Assembly (NCBI RefSeq): GCF_030719035.1
Contig: NZ_CP132203.1
Location: 3,162,001 to 3,226,000, forward strand
From: Hahella sp. HNIBRBA332
GTDB lineage: Bacteria; Pseudomonadota; Gammaproteobacteria; Pseudomonadales; Oleiphilaceae
Direction: 5' to 3'
DNA length: 64,000 bases
Shown here: piece after piece, positions 1-8,188 of the stretch
Layout: each line of letters begins with the position of its first letter
Numbering within the stretch: the stretch's first letter is position 1
The notes under the pieces: model-generated
The model's input: the letters and a program-made list of their open reading frames with translations, nothing else
Told to the model about the DNA's origin: nothing
Databases searched by the model: none
Program-made: the position numbers and the translations under genes

Positions 1-41
1 CATACCCGGTCTTTGGCGAATCCTACTCTTGGGGGGCGTAG
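1..41 (+). CDS. Possible 3' tail of an upstream gene (partial)
   Basis: From base 3 a frame stays open for twelve codons, reading YPVFGESYSWGA, and stops at TAG 39-41. Its composition looks like a plausible protein C-terminus, but twelve residues are too few to identify a family. The other two forward frames also stay open here, so this is only a suggestion that a gene enters the window from the left. Confidence 0.25.
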   Translation, partial: YPVFGESYSWGA

Positions 42-144
42 AACACAGGTGTCGCCGGCTGATGCCAAGCGCCCATTGCGTCACTAGCATAACCAGAACA
101 CCCTCACAAAGCCCGACTAATTTTTAACGCCGGAGAACGCTTCG

Positions 145-1962
145 ATGCCGACCGACTTCATCGCCCACCACCATCCTCTCACCGATGTCGAGATACTGAA
201 GGACGGCAGACTTTGTATTAGCGTGCATGCAGCGTCTGACGAAACGATTGATAGCGCCTGGATTCGCTATGAGTTGGACAATGAAGAGTATTTAACCGCA
301 CTGGAGCCAGCGGAGACCACCGCAGGCGCGCGGCGCTGGCGGGTCGAGATTCCCACCAACCCTGGCGCTGCAACCACTTATTATCTATTCAAGTTTATCT
401 GCGCAGAGCGGCAGTTTTGTCTCGACGCCGGCGGCGTGCATCCCCGCATTCGTTCACGTTCTTTCCACTTCAAGCATGTGCAGGGGCTACAGACTCCGCA
501 ATGGGTATGGAATCAGGTGTTCTATCAGATCTTTCCAGACCGGTTTCGCATCGGCGATAGCTTCTCCTCGTCCATCGCCAAAAAACATAAGGAACATAAG
601 AACCATGAAGAACAGACGCCCCTCAGCGACTGGAACGCCATACCGGATCCATCCCGAGGGTCGTCGGAGTTCTTCGGCGGCGATTTGAATGGCGTCGCTG
701 ACGCCTTACCCTATTTGCACGATGAACTCGGGATCAACGCGATTTATCTCAACCCGATCTTCGCTTCTCACAGCAACCATCGCTATGACACGGATGATTA
801 CCTTCAGGTAGAACCGCGCCTGGGTGGCGAGCCTGCTTTGCGGCGTCTGCGGAAGGAAACCCAAGCGCGGGATATGCGGTTGATTCTGGACGCCGTCGTT
901 AACCACACCTCCGTCCATCATCCCTGGTTTCAACAGGCGCAGGCGGGCGACGCGCGTTACCGCGCTTTCTATCATTTTGACTCGGAAGGCCGCTACGCCG
1001 CCTGGAAAGGTATCGACAGTCTGCCCAAGTTGAATTACGCCAACCCAGACGTGGCGGCCAGCATGTACTCAGGCGACAACGCCATTCTTCGTCACTGGCT
1101 GCGACCGCCCTACGCCATCGACGGCTGGCGTCTGGACGCGGTGCATATGCTGGGTGAAGGTCCCAGCGCCCACAATAACGCAACGCATATGCGCGGCATG
1201 CGCGACAGCGTCAAACAGGAAGCGCCGCAAGCTTATCTGCTGGGCGAGCATTTCTTCGAAGCGACAGAATGGCTGCAAGGCGATCAGGAAGACGGCGCGA
1301 TGAACTACTACGGCTTCGCCCATCCTCTGCGCGCCTGGCTGGCCGGTCTGGATATTTCCGGACAGCCGGGAGCCATTGACGGACGCGAGTTCGCCGCCTG
1401 GCTGGCGGAGACGCGGGCAGCGATTCCCTGCTCCATTCAATTAAGCCAGCTTAACCTGCTGGATACCCACGACACACCCCGTTTCCTCACTCTGCTGCAA
1501 GGTGATCGCGACCTGTACAAATTGGCCCTGGGTCTGCTGTTTACCTACAGCGGCGCGCCTTGCCTGTATTACGGTGATGAAATCGGGCTGCCCGGCGGCG
1601 CAGACCCGGACTGTCGTCGCCCCTTCCCCTGGGACCGGGAACGCTGGGATACGGATATTCTGAACTGGTGCAAAACTTTGATCGCATTGCGAAAGAATAC
1701 GCCAGCGCTGAGCCGGGGCGGACACCTTGATCTGGGGGCGGATAGGGACAGCTATTGCTTCGCCAGAACTGCACAGGAAGGTTCGATGATCATCGCCGCC
1801 AATCGTGGCGACGCCTCTAGGGCGTCCCTGGATACACGGTTGCTGGGCGCGCCGGGAAGCTGCTGGCGGGATCTGTTCAGCGGAAATCTTTTCACTGCGG
1901 ACGGATATACATTGACGCTTTCCCTGCCGTCTAAATCCGTGCGGATTCTGTTGCAAGATTAG
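145..1962 (+). CDS. malZ: Maltodextrin glucosidase (GH13, MalZ type)
   Basis: A 605-residue GH13 enzyme, close in length to E. coli MalZ (about 604). It should cleave glucose from the reducing end of short maltodextrins. There is no signal peptide, so it is cytoplasmic. An N-terminal beta domain of about 115 residues is followed by the barrel. Visible catalytic motifs are DGWRLDA (nucleophile D331), LLGEHF (acid/base E368) and DTHD (H442, D443). GGAG sits nine bases before the ATG. It is convergent with the small membrane protein downstream and lies near the secreted amylase at 2639-4378, which could supply its substrate. A neopullulanase or cyclomaltodextrinase activity cannot be ruled out from sequence alone. 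Confidence 0.88.
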   Translation: MPTDFIAHHHPLTDVEILKDGRLCISVHAASDETIDSAWIRYELDNEEYLTALEPAETTAGARRWRVEIPTNPGAATTYYLFKFICAERQFCLDAGGVHPRIRSRSFHFKHVQGLQTPQWVWNQVFYQIFPDRFRIGDSFSSSIAKKHKEHKNHEEQTPLSDWNAIPDPSRGSSEFFGGDLNGVADALPYLHDELGINAIYLNPIFASHSNHRYDTDDYLQVEPRLGGEPALRRLRKETQARDMRLILDAVVNHTSVHHPWFQQAQAGDARYRAFYHFDSEGRYAAWKGIDSLPKLNYANPDVAASMYSGDNAILRHWLRPPYAIDGWRLDAVHMLGEGPSAHNNATHMRGMRDSVKQEAPQAYLLGEHFFEATEWLQGDQEDGAMNYYGFAHPLRAWLAGLDISGQPGAIDGREFAAWLAETRAAIPCSIQLSQLNLLDTHDTPRFLTLLQGDRDLYKLALGLLFTYSGAPCLYYGDEIGLPGGADPDCRRPFPWDRERWDTDILNWCKTLIALRKNTPALSRGGHLDLGADRDSYCFARTAQEGSMIIAANRGDASRASLDTRLLGAPGSCWRDLFSGNLFTADGYTLTLSLPSKSVRILLQD

Positions 1963-1975
1963 GCTTAATCGCTGT

Positions 1976-2008
1976 TCGGGCCTGAGCATCCTGTGACTCC
2001 AGGCCCGA
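1976..2008. terminator. Hairpin between convergent genes
   Basis: Nine-base arms TCGGGCCTG and CAGGCCCGA enclose a 15-base loop, just after the malZ stop and before the 3' end of the opposing gene at 2017. There is no clear T-run on either side, so it is a possible bidirectional terminator only. Confidence 0.4.
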
Positions 2009-2016
2009 CGCGTTGA

Positions 2017-2436
2017 TCAAGACAGGTTATCCGCGGCGATCAAACCATCCCAGCAATCAAACAGATACAAAGCCAGATAAATCGGCGATAACGCCCAGAT
2101 CAATGGGTCGTCCCAGAACGGATAGGTGGTTCCCACTGCGGCGATCGCAATAGCCATCAGCTCCGTTACGCCGAGATACAGCAATATCTTGGTCAAGTGC
2201 GCCAACCAGCGTTGCAGCGGTTTCTCCAACACGGACTTCTGATAAGTGGTCTCGAATATCCCCACAATCGCCGACGCCATCAACAACCCGATGACAGCCA
2301 GAATGGCGGACTGATTACCCGCCTCCATATGCTGCATGCTATCCAAGGTAAACAGAATCATCGCCGGCGCAATGACCAGCAATAACACTGCATTTTTCAA
2401 CGCCAGCTCAGTAAGGAATTTTTTCTTGTTCAGCAT
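2017..2436 (-). CDS. Small integral membrane protein, function unknown
   Basis: A 139-residue protein with four likely membrane segments: about residues 12-30, 43-60, 83-103 and 112-128. The hydrophilic N-terminus MLNKKKF is followed by alternating hydrophobic stretches, and there is no signal peptide or recognisable enzyme motif. I do not recognise the family. It is a single gene, convergent with malZ. The upstream Shine-Dalgarno is weak. Coding assignment rests on the intact frame, codon use like its neighbours and sensible membrane topology. Confidence 0.65.
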   Translation of the reverse strand: MLNKKKFLTELALKNAVLLLVIAPAMILFTLDSMQHMEAGNQSAILAVIGLLMASAIVGIFETTYQKSVLEKPLQRWLAHLTKILLYLGVTELMAIAIAAVGTTYPFWDDPLIWALSPIYLALYLFDCWDGLIAADNLS

Positions 2437-2558
2437 GACTCAACGCGCATTCAGAGAACAGGTATCCAGAAAAGACAACGGGAAAGTATAGAGTAGCTTT
2501 CTTTTTGAAACTGACGAGAGATGCGCGAATCTACAATTGGATACACGGAATCTCACCC

Positions 2559-2595
2559 AGACAAGACCCGGCGCAGCCGGATCTTGTCTTTTCAG
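2559..2595. terminator. Strong imperfect hairpin downstream of the amylase gene
   Basis: Thirteen-base arms with a single mismatch (left arm AGACAAGACCCGG, right arm CCGGATCTTGTCT) enclose a five-base loop. The T-run follows on the plus strand, whereas the upstream gene here is the minus-strand amylase ending at 2639. It may act as a barrier for either direction. Confidence 0.45.
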
Positions 2596-2638
2596 TGACT
2601 CACTTTCAAACACGAGTTCTCAATCACGACTTTTTCAA

Positions 2639-4378
2639 TCACCAGCCGCCACGGGTGGCGTTGACCAGGTCACTGTTGAATACCGTATTGCTCCCAGGTT
2701 GCCATTCTATTCCCGCTCCAGGGTTGTTCTCGTCCCGTTTCAGGCATTTCCACTCGACCTGCGTTCCGGCGGGGACGGAGATAACGCCGCTCCACACCGG
2801 ATAGGCGGAGGGCTCCAGTTTGACTGCGCCTGCGGGGCTCCAGCCGCCCAGTTCGGGCAGATTACCCACGGCGTAGACGCTTTGCCCCCATTGGGTCTGG
2901 CCGTTATCGCAGGTAAAAGAAACATCCACCCTTTGTGACTGACACTGCGGGCAATCCGCCACTCTCGCCTCCACATGAATCGCCATGGCGTCGCGACCGG
3001 CGACGTTGACGGCTGCATAGCCCGCGCTGTCCACAAAGACCGTGGGCCCCGTACAGACGCCTTTGACGTAATCGCCATGCAAAATGTCGCAGTATTCTCC
3101 CGCTGGCAAACCGGTATCCAGTGAGGCGCTCCAGCCCCCTGAGTCATTGTTCAGCGCCACAAAGCCGAGTCCGCCGCGCCCAAACGCCAGCCGATTATCG
3201 CCATCGCGAGACACATTGGAGGTATAGGCATTGGCGGCGGTGGCCTGACGGAATTTCGCCATATTACCCATCCCGCCCCAGCGGTGCTCGCATACCCAGT
3301 CCACGCCGCAGGCCCCGCCGGTGTGCGGACCGGAATTAGGCGGCCCCTGATCGTGGTCATTGAAGTAGTAACTGGACATCACTCTGGGATAGCCGTAGGG
3401 ATAAGCGAGCATAAAAATATTGGCGAGATAGTACATGCCCTGAGGATCGTTCCAGGTCAGCGCCCATTCCGGGTGCTGGCGCTGATCGTCATGATTGGCG
3501 ACGAACACCATGGCGTCACCGCTGGCCACGCGGCCGCCCCACTGGGAAAAATCGATCAGATTCGCCATGCGTCCATTACGAAAATGCCAGGCCAGATCCC
3601 GCTCCATTTGAAACTCGGTGACATCGGCGATATGGGTGTACATCTCTGGTTGCACCGCTTCTCCCGACGCCCGAATCACTTCCTGAAAGATATAGGGAGA
3701 GCCCTGAATACGGCTGACGATATTCTCTATGTCCGCAGGCGGCATGTGCTTGGCAGCGTCGATACGAAAGCCTTTTACCCCCAGGCTGATCAGATCGTTC
3801 ATGTAACCCGCGATTTTACCGCGCACGTAGTCGCTTTCAGTCTTCAGATCTTTCAAGCCCACCAGATCGCAATTCCAGACCTGATTGGCGTCGCCATAGT
3901 TGATGCCGCCGCAGTTCCAGTTATGAAAGTCATTGACCCCATAGGGGACGTCAGGAAAGTCGAACCCGGTGGACGCCATGTGATTGATCACCAGATCCGC
4001 GTACACATCCACACCCGCCGCAGCGCACCGTTGCGTCATGTTCTGGAATCGCTCCCGGTCTCCGCTACGACTGTTCAACACATAGCTGACGGGCTGATAT
4101 CGGGTCCACCATTGCGCGCCCTCGATATGGGCTTGCGGCGGCGACACCTGCACTGCGGCAAATCCCTTCGGCCCCAGATACTGTTCGCACTCCTGCGCCA
4201 CGTCCTCCCAGCTCCATTCGAACAAATGCACCATCACCGAGGCATGACGATTAACCTCGCCGTAGCTGTTTCCGGCTACGCACAGCGTTCCCGCACAGAC
4301 CGAGGCCAGTACGAGCCGCTTCACGCCCCCGCCCAACCTGTTATCGCCATTCTTGTTATTCACGTTATCCATGACCAT
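2639..4378 (-). CDS. Secreted alpha-amylase (GH13) with C-terminal CBM20 starch-binding domain
   Basis: A 579-residue endo-acting alpha-1,4-glucan hydrolase of the animal/Pseudoalteromonas type. A long, Asn-rich N-tail precedes a signal sequence (hydrophobic core about residues 20-36). Catalytic residues are visible in GFRIDAAKH (D207), IFQEVI (E233) and VANHDD (H296, D297); the usual chloride-site Arg is R205. Residues from about 480 to the end form a CBM20 domain (WGQSVYAVGNLPELGGW and WKCLKRD). GGGAGA lies six bases before the first ATG of MVMDN. An in-frame ATG at the third codon is an alternative start. It would release maltodextrins for MalZ encoded nearby. Confidence 0.93.
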   Translation of the reverse strand: MVMDNVNNKNGDNRLGGGVKRLVLASVCAGTLCVAGNSYGEVNRHASVMVHLFEWSWEDVAQECEQYLGPKGFAAVQVSPPQAHIEGAQWWTRYQPVSYVLNSRSGDRERFQNMTQRCAAAGVDVYADLVINHMASTGFDFPDVPYGVNDFHNWNCGGINYGDANQVWNCDLVGLKDLKTESDYVRGKIAGYMNDLISLGVKGFRIDAAKHMPPADIENIVSRIQGSPYIFQEVIRASGEAVQPEMYTHIADVTEFQMERDLAWHFRNGRMANLIDFSQWGGRVASGDAMVFVANHDDQRQHPEWALTWNDPQGMYYLANIFMLAYPYGYPRVMSSYYFNDHDQGPPNSGPHTGGACGVDWVCEHRWGGMGNMAKFRQATAANAYTSNVSRDGDNRLAFGRGGLGFVALNNDSGGWSASLDTGLPAGEYCDILHGDYVKGVCTGPTVFVDSAGYAAVNVAGRDAMAIHVEARVADCPQCQSQRVDVSFTCDNGQTQWGQSVYAVGNLPELGGWSPAGAVKLEPSAYPVWSGVISVPAGTQVEWKCLKRDENNPGAGIEWQPGSNTVFNSDLVNATRGGW

Positions 4379-4535
4379 GTCAGCTCTCCCGCAAGCTTGT
4401 TATTGTTTACTCCTTACATGAATGGCCCATCGAGGTTAAACACCCGCGCGCATCCACGGATTAACATTAGTCGCGACGACGTGAACGGACATCCATCCAA
4501 GTGGGGTTTAGAGGGGGAATTTGAGGGGGAGATTG

Positions 4536-4558
4536 GGGAGTCACGAACCATGACTCCC
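4536..4558 (-). terminator. Hairpin downstream of the DUF4234-like gene
   Basis: Eight-base arms GGGAGTCA and TGACTCCC enclose a seven-base loop, 18 bases past the minus-strand stop at 4577. No T-run follows; the next bases on the minus strand are C-rich. A Rho-independent role is therefore uncertain. Confidence 0.35.
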
Positions 4559-4576
4559 AGGGTATGCGCGGAATTA

Positions 4577-5158
4577 TCAGTCCAGAATGGTGGTGAACTG
4601 AGCAAGGACGCCTAACACGACCATTCCCCAGATAGCGAGACCAATAAGGATGAACAGAATATTCCAGGGACTAAAACGGCTGTTGCTCTTCCCTTCGGAA
4701 TCTTGATTCGCACGGTTTGCATGTGTTTGCGCCTCATACAGCGTGTAAAGAGAGATAGTAGAGGTGGCAAGCAGCACAATATCCCAAACACCAAAAACAT
4801 CGCTCGTCAATTCACGGTTGATGGCTGTCCCCCCGATCGTCATCAACACATATAAGGTCGCCACAATCTCGTGTGAGCCCCAACTTCCCAGCCCCTGCTC
4901 CTGATGGCTATTGGCAATGCGTTTAAAAAGAGAGTGCGTGAACCAGATACTGAATATAGAGCGCCATACCGGCGCGACTTTAAGACCTTCATGAACCTGC
5001 AGCGCTTTCCAGTGTTTGTAAAACCAGTAGAGGTGATAAAAACCCAACGTAGCGATATATAAAACAATCAGCTTGGTAATCGAGGTGGTGAAGAAGGGAG
5101 TTGAAGATTCGCTGTGCGTGTCCAGCTCAGCCTGCGGCGTTTGATACGGGTTTTCCAT
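4577..5158 (-). CDS. Multi-pass membrane protein, DUF4234-like
   Basis: The 193-residue product starts at MENPYQTPQAEL, a typical N-terminus for small polytopic proteins of this kind. An in-frame ATG 16 codons earlier is possible but less natural. The motif FYHLYWFYKHWK (about residues 40-50) resembles the start of DUF4234 domains, which are membrane proteins of unknown function. Four to five hydrophobic segments follow, with a charged loop near residues 145-160. It stands alone between the amylase gene and the anti-sigma gene, all on the minus strand. No enzymatic motif is visible. Confidence 0.68.
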   Translation of the reverse strand: MENPYQTPQAELDTHSESSTPFFTTSITKLIVLYIATLGFYHLYWFYKHWKALQVHEGLKVAPVWRSIFSIWFTHSLFKRIANSHQEQGLGSWGSHEIVATLYVLMTIGGTAINRELTSDVFGVWDIVLLATSTISLYTLYEAQTHANRANQDSEGKSNSRFSPWNILFILIGLAIWGMVVLGVLAQFTTILD

Positions 5159-5277
5159 GGGACGGCCTCGGAATATCTGAGAATAAAAATTGCGCGGGCT
5201 GAGCACGACGGATCAGATTCCGCGCAATTCTATTCATCTATCCCAGCTTGTCCAGCTTTACTCAGGACGCCGGCCTT

Positions 5278-6042
5278 TTAGCTCTTCCAGGCGTTCAGCT
5301 GGACGCAGGGACCTTCAAAGGTAACAGCGGCGACATCCAGCGTGGAAGGGTTGTCATTGATCAACAGACGGCTGCTGTTGGCGATGACTTTCCATTCCGC
5401 AGAGGTCAGCGTCCAGTTCTCTTTACCAGAGTCAATCTGTCCCAGGTACACCAGACTGTGGTCATCCATCTTCTCCGCCCACAAATGCAACGGGCCTGAG
5501 GGCTTGTCCTGGAAGCGTTTGGACCACTGGGTCACCAGTTCCGAAGTTCCCGGCTCTTCGCCTTTATAGGCGGAGATCACCAGCGCCACTTCGCCGTTGC
5601 GACTCATGGGGGCCATATAATCGGCCCCCCGCCCCGGCGCGCCGCCCATAACGTTCCACAACAGCGCCACAGCGAACACGACCGACGCCGCGGTCCCCGC
5701 CATGGCGGAAAAGCGCCACATGGCGAGGTTCTCCCAGAAACTGGCCAGCCAGCTGGTTTTGGCGACCTGCGCCTGCGTCCTCGCCGTTTGCGGTTTCGCG
5801 ACAGGGGCCGTAGCGGCGTCTATTTTCGCCCACAGATCTACCGGCGGTTGTTGCGGCGGCAGACGGTCCTGCATTGGCGTCATCAAATCTGACCAGTAGG
5901 CCACCGCCGTATCCATTTCACGATAGTCGCGCATCAGAGTTTCCATGCGTCGACGTACTCGGGCGCTCATCGCCCCCGCCACATATTGACTCGCCAGATG
6001 GTCGCAAACTGTGGCGTTTTTATATCTCATGCTTCGAGACAT
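5278..6042 (-). CDS. Anti-sigma factor, RskA/ChrR-like, membrane anchored
   Basis: A 254-residue partner for the ECF sigma factor directly upstream. The N-terminal third contains the helical CDHLASQYVAGAMS...RRRME segment typical of anti-sigma domains that clamp sigma regions 2 and 4. One transmembrane helix (about residues 110-132) leads to a C-terminal RskA-type extracytoplasmic domain (EVALVISAYKGEEPGTSELV). AGGAG lies eight bases before the ATG. The start overlaps the end of the sigma gene by 16 bases, indicating translational coupling. The family holds its sigma factor inactive until an envelope signal arrives; the signal here is unknown. Confidence 0.82.
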   Translation of the reverse strand: MSRSMRYKNATVCDHLASQYVAGAMSARVRRRMETLMRDYREMDTAVAYWSDLMTPMQDRLPPQQPPVDLWAKIDAATAPVAKPQTARTQAQVAKTSWLASFWENLAMWRFSAMAGTAASVVFAVALLWNVMGGAPGRGADYMAPMSRNGEVALVISAYKGEEPGTSELVTQWSKRFQDKPSGPLHLWAEKMDDHSLVYLGQIDSGKENWTLTSAEWKVIANSSRLLINDNPSTLDVAAVTFEGPCVQLNAWKS

Positions 6043-6602
6043 TGTTTTAACTCCTGCAGTCCGCGTCTGATCCAGGCTTTGATCGTCCCTAATGGGCGCT
6101 CTAGCCGAGTTTCCAGTTCGCCGTGGCTGTATCCGTGGATGTAAGACAATAAAATCGCTTTACGAGGCTCTTCATTCAATTTTTCAAGGCACTGTCGCAT
6201 GCCTTCCTGGTCCGCCAGTCCGCACCCCTCGCCAGCCAGATCCGCCATCAACGGCTCTACATCATCCATGAGGTCTTCACGTTTGCGCTGTCTGCTTTTC
6301 AGCTTGTCCAGAGCGGCGTTGCGGGTGAGCACGCAGAGCCAGCCCCAGGCGGATCCGGCTCCCGAATACTGCGACGCTTGCCGCCACAGCTTCATATACA
6401 CTTCCTGCAACAGATCGGCGGCTTCGCCCTCATCTTGCAATATGCGCATGGCGACGCCCATCAACCTGGCGCCGGTTAAATCATACAGACGCTTCAGCGC
6501 GGCTCGGTCCTGATCCACGATGCGGCGCAACAGCGGCGCCAGCTCCACAGACCAATCTGTGTCGGTTGCAGTCTTCAACGACGGCTCCTGAATTGAGTTC
6601 AC
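6027..6602 (-). CDS. ECF-type RNA polymerase sigma factor
   Basis: A 191-residue sigma-70 family protein of the group 4 (SigK/RpoE-like) type. Region 2 is visible in EGEAADLLQEVYMKLWR and the region 4 helix-turn-helix in HGELETRLERPLGTIKAWIRRG. The start is a GTG with a GGGGGA element eight bases upstream. It is co-transcribed with, and overlaps, the RskA-like anti-sigma gene. The PF03640 lipoprotein gene 138 bases upstream, in the same orientation, is a plausible regulon member but this is inferred from proximity alone. Confidence 0.9.
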   Translation of the reverse strand: MNSIQEPSLKTATDTDWSVELAPLLRRIVDQDRAALKRLYDLTGARLMGVAMRILQDEGEAADLLQEVYMKLWRQASQYSGAGSAWGWLCVLTRNAALDKLKSRQRKREDLMDDVEPLMADLAGEGCGLADQEGMRQCLEKLNEEPRKAILLSYIHGYSHGELETRLERPLGTIKAWIRRGLQELKQCLEA

Positions 6603-6740
6603 CTGATCGATTCCCCCGAAGGTTCCCAGGCATTATATCCAGGTAGCCGCCGCATACCAGTCGGACGTGGCGTTTGCGACGGATTTTCGTTTCTACGCTC
6701 CCGCAACGAGACGCCTGCCAGCACGCGTCAGGTCAGCCGA

Positions 6741-7181
6741 TCAATAGTAGCTGCTGCTGTAGTTGCTTTGCTTGTGGCTTTTCGCCGAGTCCATTTTCAC
6801 CGTGAACCAGACGTCCTTGATGCCGTGACCATTCACGTCGCCAGGCGCGCGGTCGCCAACCCAGAAGTACAGAGGCTTGCTCTCGTACGCCCACTGCTTG
6901 GAGCCGTCTGCGCGGGTGATGATGGTGAACTTACCGGTATCATGCGCGGAAGGGCCAGCCATGAATGGAGGCCAGTTTTCCGCGCAACCGCCATTACAGT
7001 TGGAGACGCCGGCCGCATCCTTGGTGAACGTGTACAGGGTCATGCCCTGCTTATTGGTCATCACGGAACCGAGAGACGTGTCTCTACTGGAAACCGGCTC
7101 GCCGCTATGATTTTGAGAGTTAGCGGCGCAAGCAGTCAGCATCATTGCAGCGGCCAGAACGGTAAGGCTTTTGAGTTTCAT
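6741..7181 (-). CDS. Lipoprotein with PF03640 secreted repeats (COG4315)
   Basis: A 146-residue protein starting at MKLKSL, nine bases from GAGGAG; an ATG three codons earlier overlaps that element and is rejected. The lipobox LTAC places the modified Cys at residue 18. The rest matches the PF03640 repeat family: GMTLYTFTKDAAGVSNCNGGC with ENWPPF, then a second copy around LYFWVGDRAPGDVNG. The repeat has no defined function; the paired Cys could bind metal or form a disulfide. It lies in front of the ECF sigma/anti-sigma pair in the same direction and is divergent from the gene at 7364. Confidence 0.8.
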   Translation of the reverse strand: MKLKSLTVLAAAMMLTACAANSQNHSGEPVSSRDTSLGSVMTNKQGMTLYTFTKDAAGVSNCNGGCAENWPPFMAGPSAHDTGKFTIITRADGSKQWAYESKPLYFWVGDRAPGDVNGHGIKDVWFTVKMDSAKSHKQSNYSSSYY

Positions 7182-7363
7182 ATCAGGCATCTCCTCAATA
7201 AGTTTTTTGGTTTTCGAATGTCTTCACTTATTAAGACGACGCCAGTTATCAATTTGGATGCATAAAAAGAAAAAATTTTATTAATCCCCGATTAGAGGAC
7301 TATATTTGTAAATGAGAAGATCTCTCACTATTGGATATTCAAATAAGAAAAAGGAGACTGATC

Positions 7364-8074
7364 ATGACACCCAAGGCCTATTTCGGCATTGCACTCATAA
7401 CAGCCACACTGGGACTCTCTACCTGGCTGCTGGGAGGCTCTTCCTCCCCGTCTCCATCCGCCCCCCAAACGAGCGCCCCCCAAGAAGCCGCCATCGCCGT
7501 TAATGACGCCAACGCATTTCTCCCCATCGGCATGCAAAACTTTTCCGCCCAGGCGCGTCCTTCCAGCCTCACCCAGAACCAGAACACCCTTTTGGAGGAC
7601 CAGGCGCTGGAGCGTTATGCGGAATACCAATCCTACTTCGACTACGGGCGCGACTATCGCGAGCTGCTGCAGCATGCGGAGCAAATGGACAGCGCCACCC
7701 GCCGGGAAAAATTCTCCCGTGCGGAGCAAAATATCGACCGTCTGGAAAAAGAGCACAAGCTCTCCGCGGCGGAAGCGTTGATCATGAAACTGGCGTTATT
7801 GAAAATCACCCCCAATGACCCGGAAGCCAAAGCCAGGGGCATGGAGCTGATTCAGCAGTACAAGCAAGCGGGCGAAGCGCGCATGCAGGAGTTCAAGGAC
7901 AACCCGGACCCGCGTTTCGCCGAGTACAAGAAACGCGAAGCCGAAATAGTGAAGGAAGTGCTGGCCATGACCCATTATCCCAATGGACTCAGTCGCGACG
8001 ATTATCTCGCCCAACGACTGAACGAAGAGCTCAAGCAGGCCTACGCGTTGGACAACAGCGGGACGACGAATTAA
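7364..8074 (+). CDS. Exported or membrane-anchored helical protein, possible lipase-foldase relative
   Basis: A 236-residue protein; AAGGAG precedes the ATG of MTPKAYFG by eight bases, so the longer frame from a TTG is rejected. An N-terminal hydrophobic segment (residues 5-22) is followed by a Ser/Pro/Ala-rich linker and then an almost wholly charged helical region. The segment RYAEYQSYFDYGRDYREL recalls the FDY motif of lipase chaperones (LifO), which are also TM-anchored with a Pro/Ala linker and helical body. The protein is shorter than typical LifO and no lipase gene is adjacent, so this is a weak resemblance. Confidence 0.6.
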   Translation: MTPKAYFGIALITATLGLSTWLLGGSSSPSPSAPQTSAPQEAAIAVNDANAFLPIGMQNFSAQARPSSLTQNQNTLLEDQALERYAEYQSYFDYGRDYRELLQHAEQMDSATRREKFSRAEQNIDRLEKEHKLSAAEALIMKLALLKITPNDPEAKARGMELIQQYKQAGEARMQEFKDNPDPRFAEYKKREAEIVKEVLAMTHYPNGLSRDDYLAQRLNEELKQAYALDNSGTTN

Positions 8075-8134
8075 TCCTGATCGCAGGAAAACGTCAGCCC
8101 TTCCCGCCTGGATCCCATCTCATCAAACAAAGAA

Positions 8135-8159
8135 AAGCCCTCGGCAGAGGGCTTATTTG
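8135..8159 (+). terminator. Intrinsic terminator
   Basis: Perfect eight-base arms AAGCCCTC and GAGGGCTT enclose a GGCA loop, followed by TATTT. It sits between the convergent genes ending at 8074 and 8189 and could serve both, since A-runs precede it on the plus strand. Confidence 0.75.
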
Positions 8160-8188
8160 CAACGCATCAATTCAGTGGTCAGAGCCGT

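Noticed and set aside
3284..4615. A 443-residue open frame antisense to the alpha-amylase gene
   Set aside because: It lies wholly opposite an amylase with all catalytic motifs, has no ribosome site and shows no recognisable domain. It is a shadow of a GC-rich gene.
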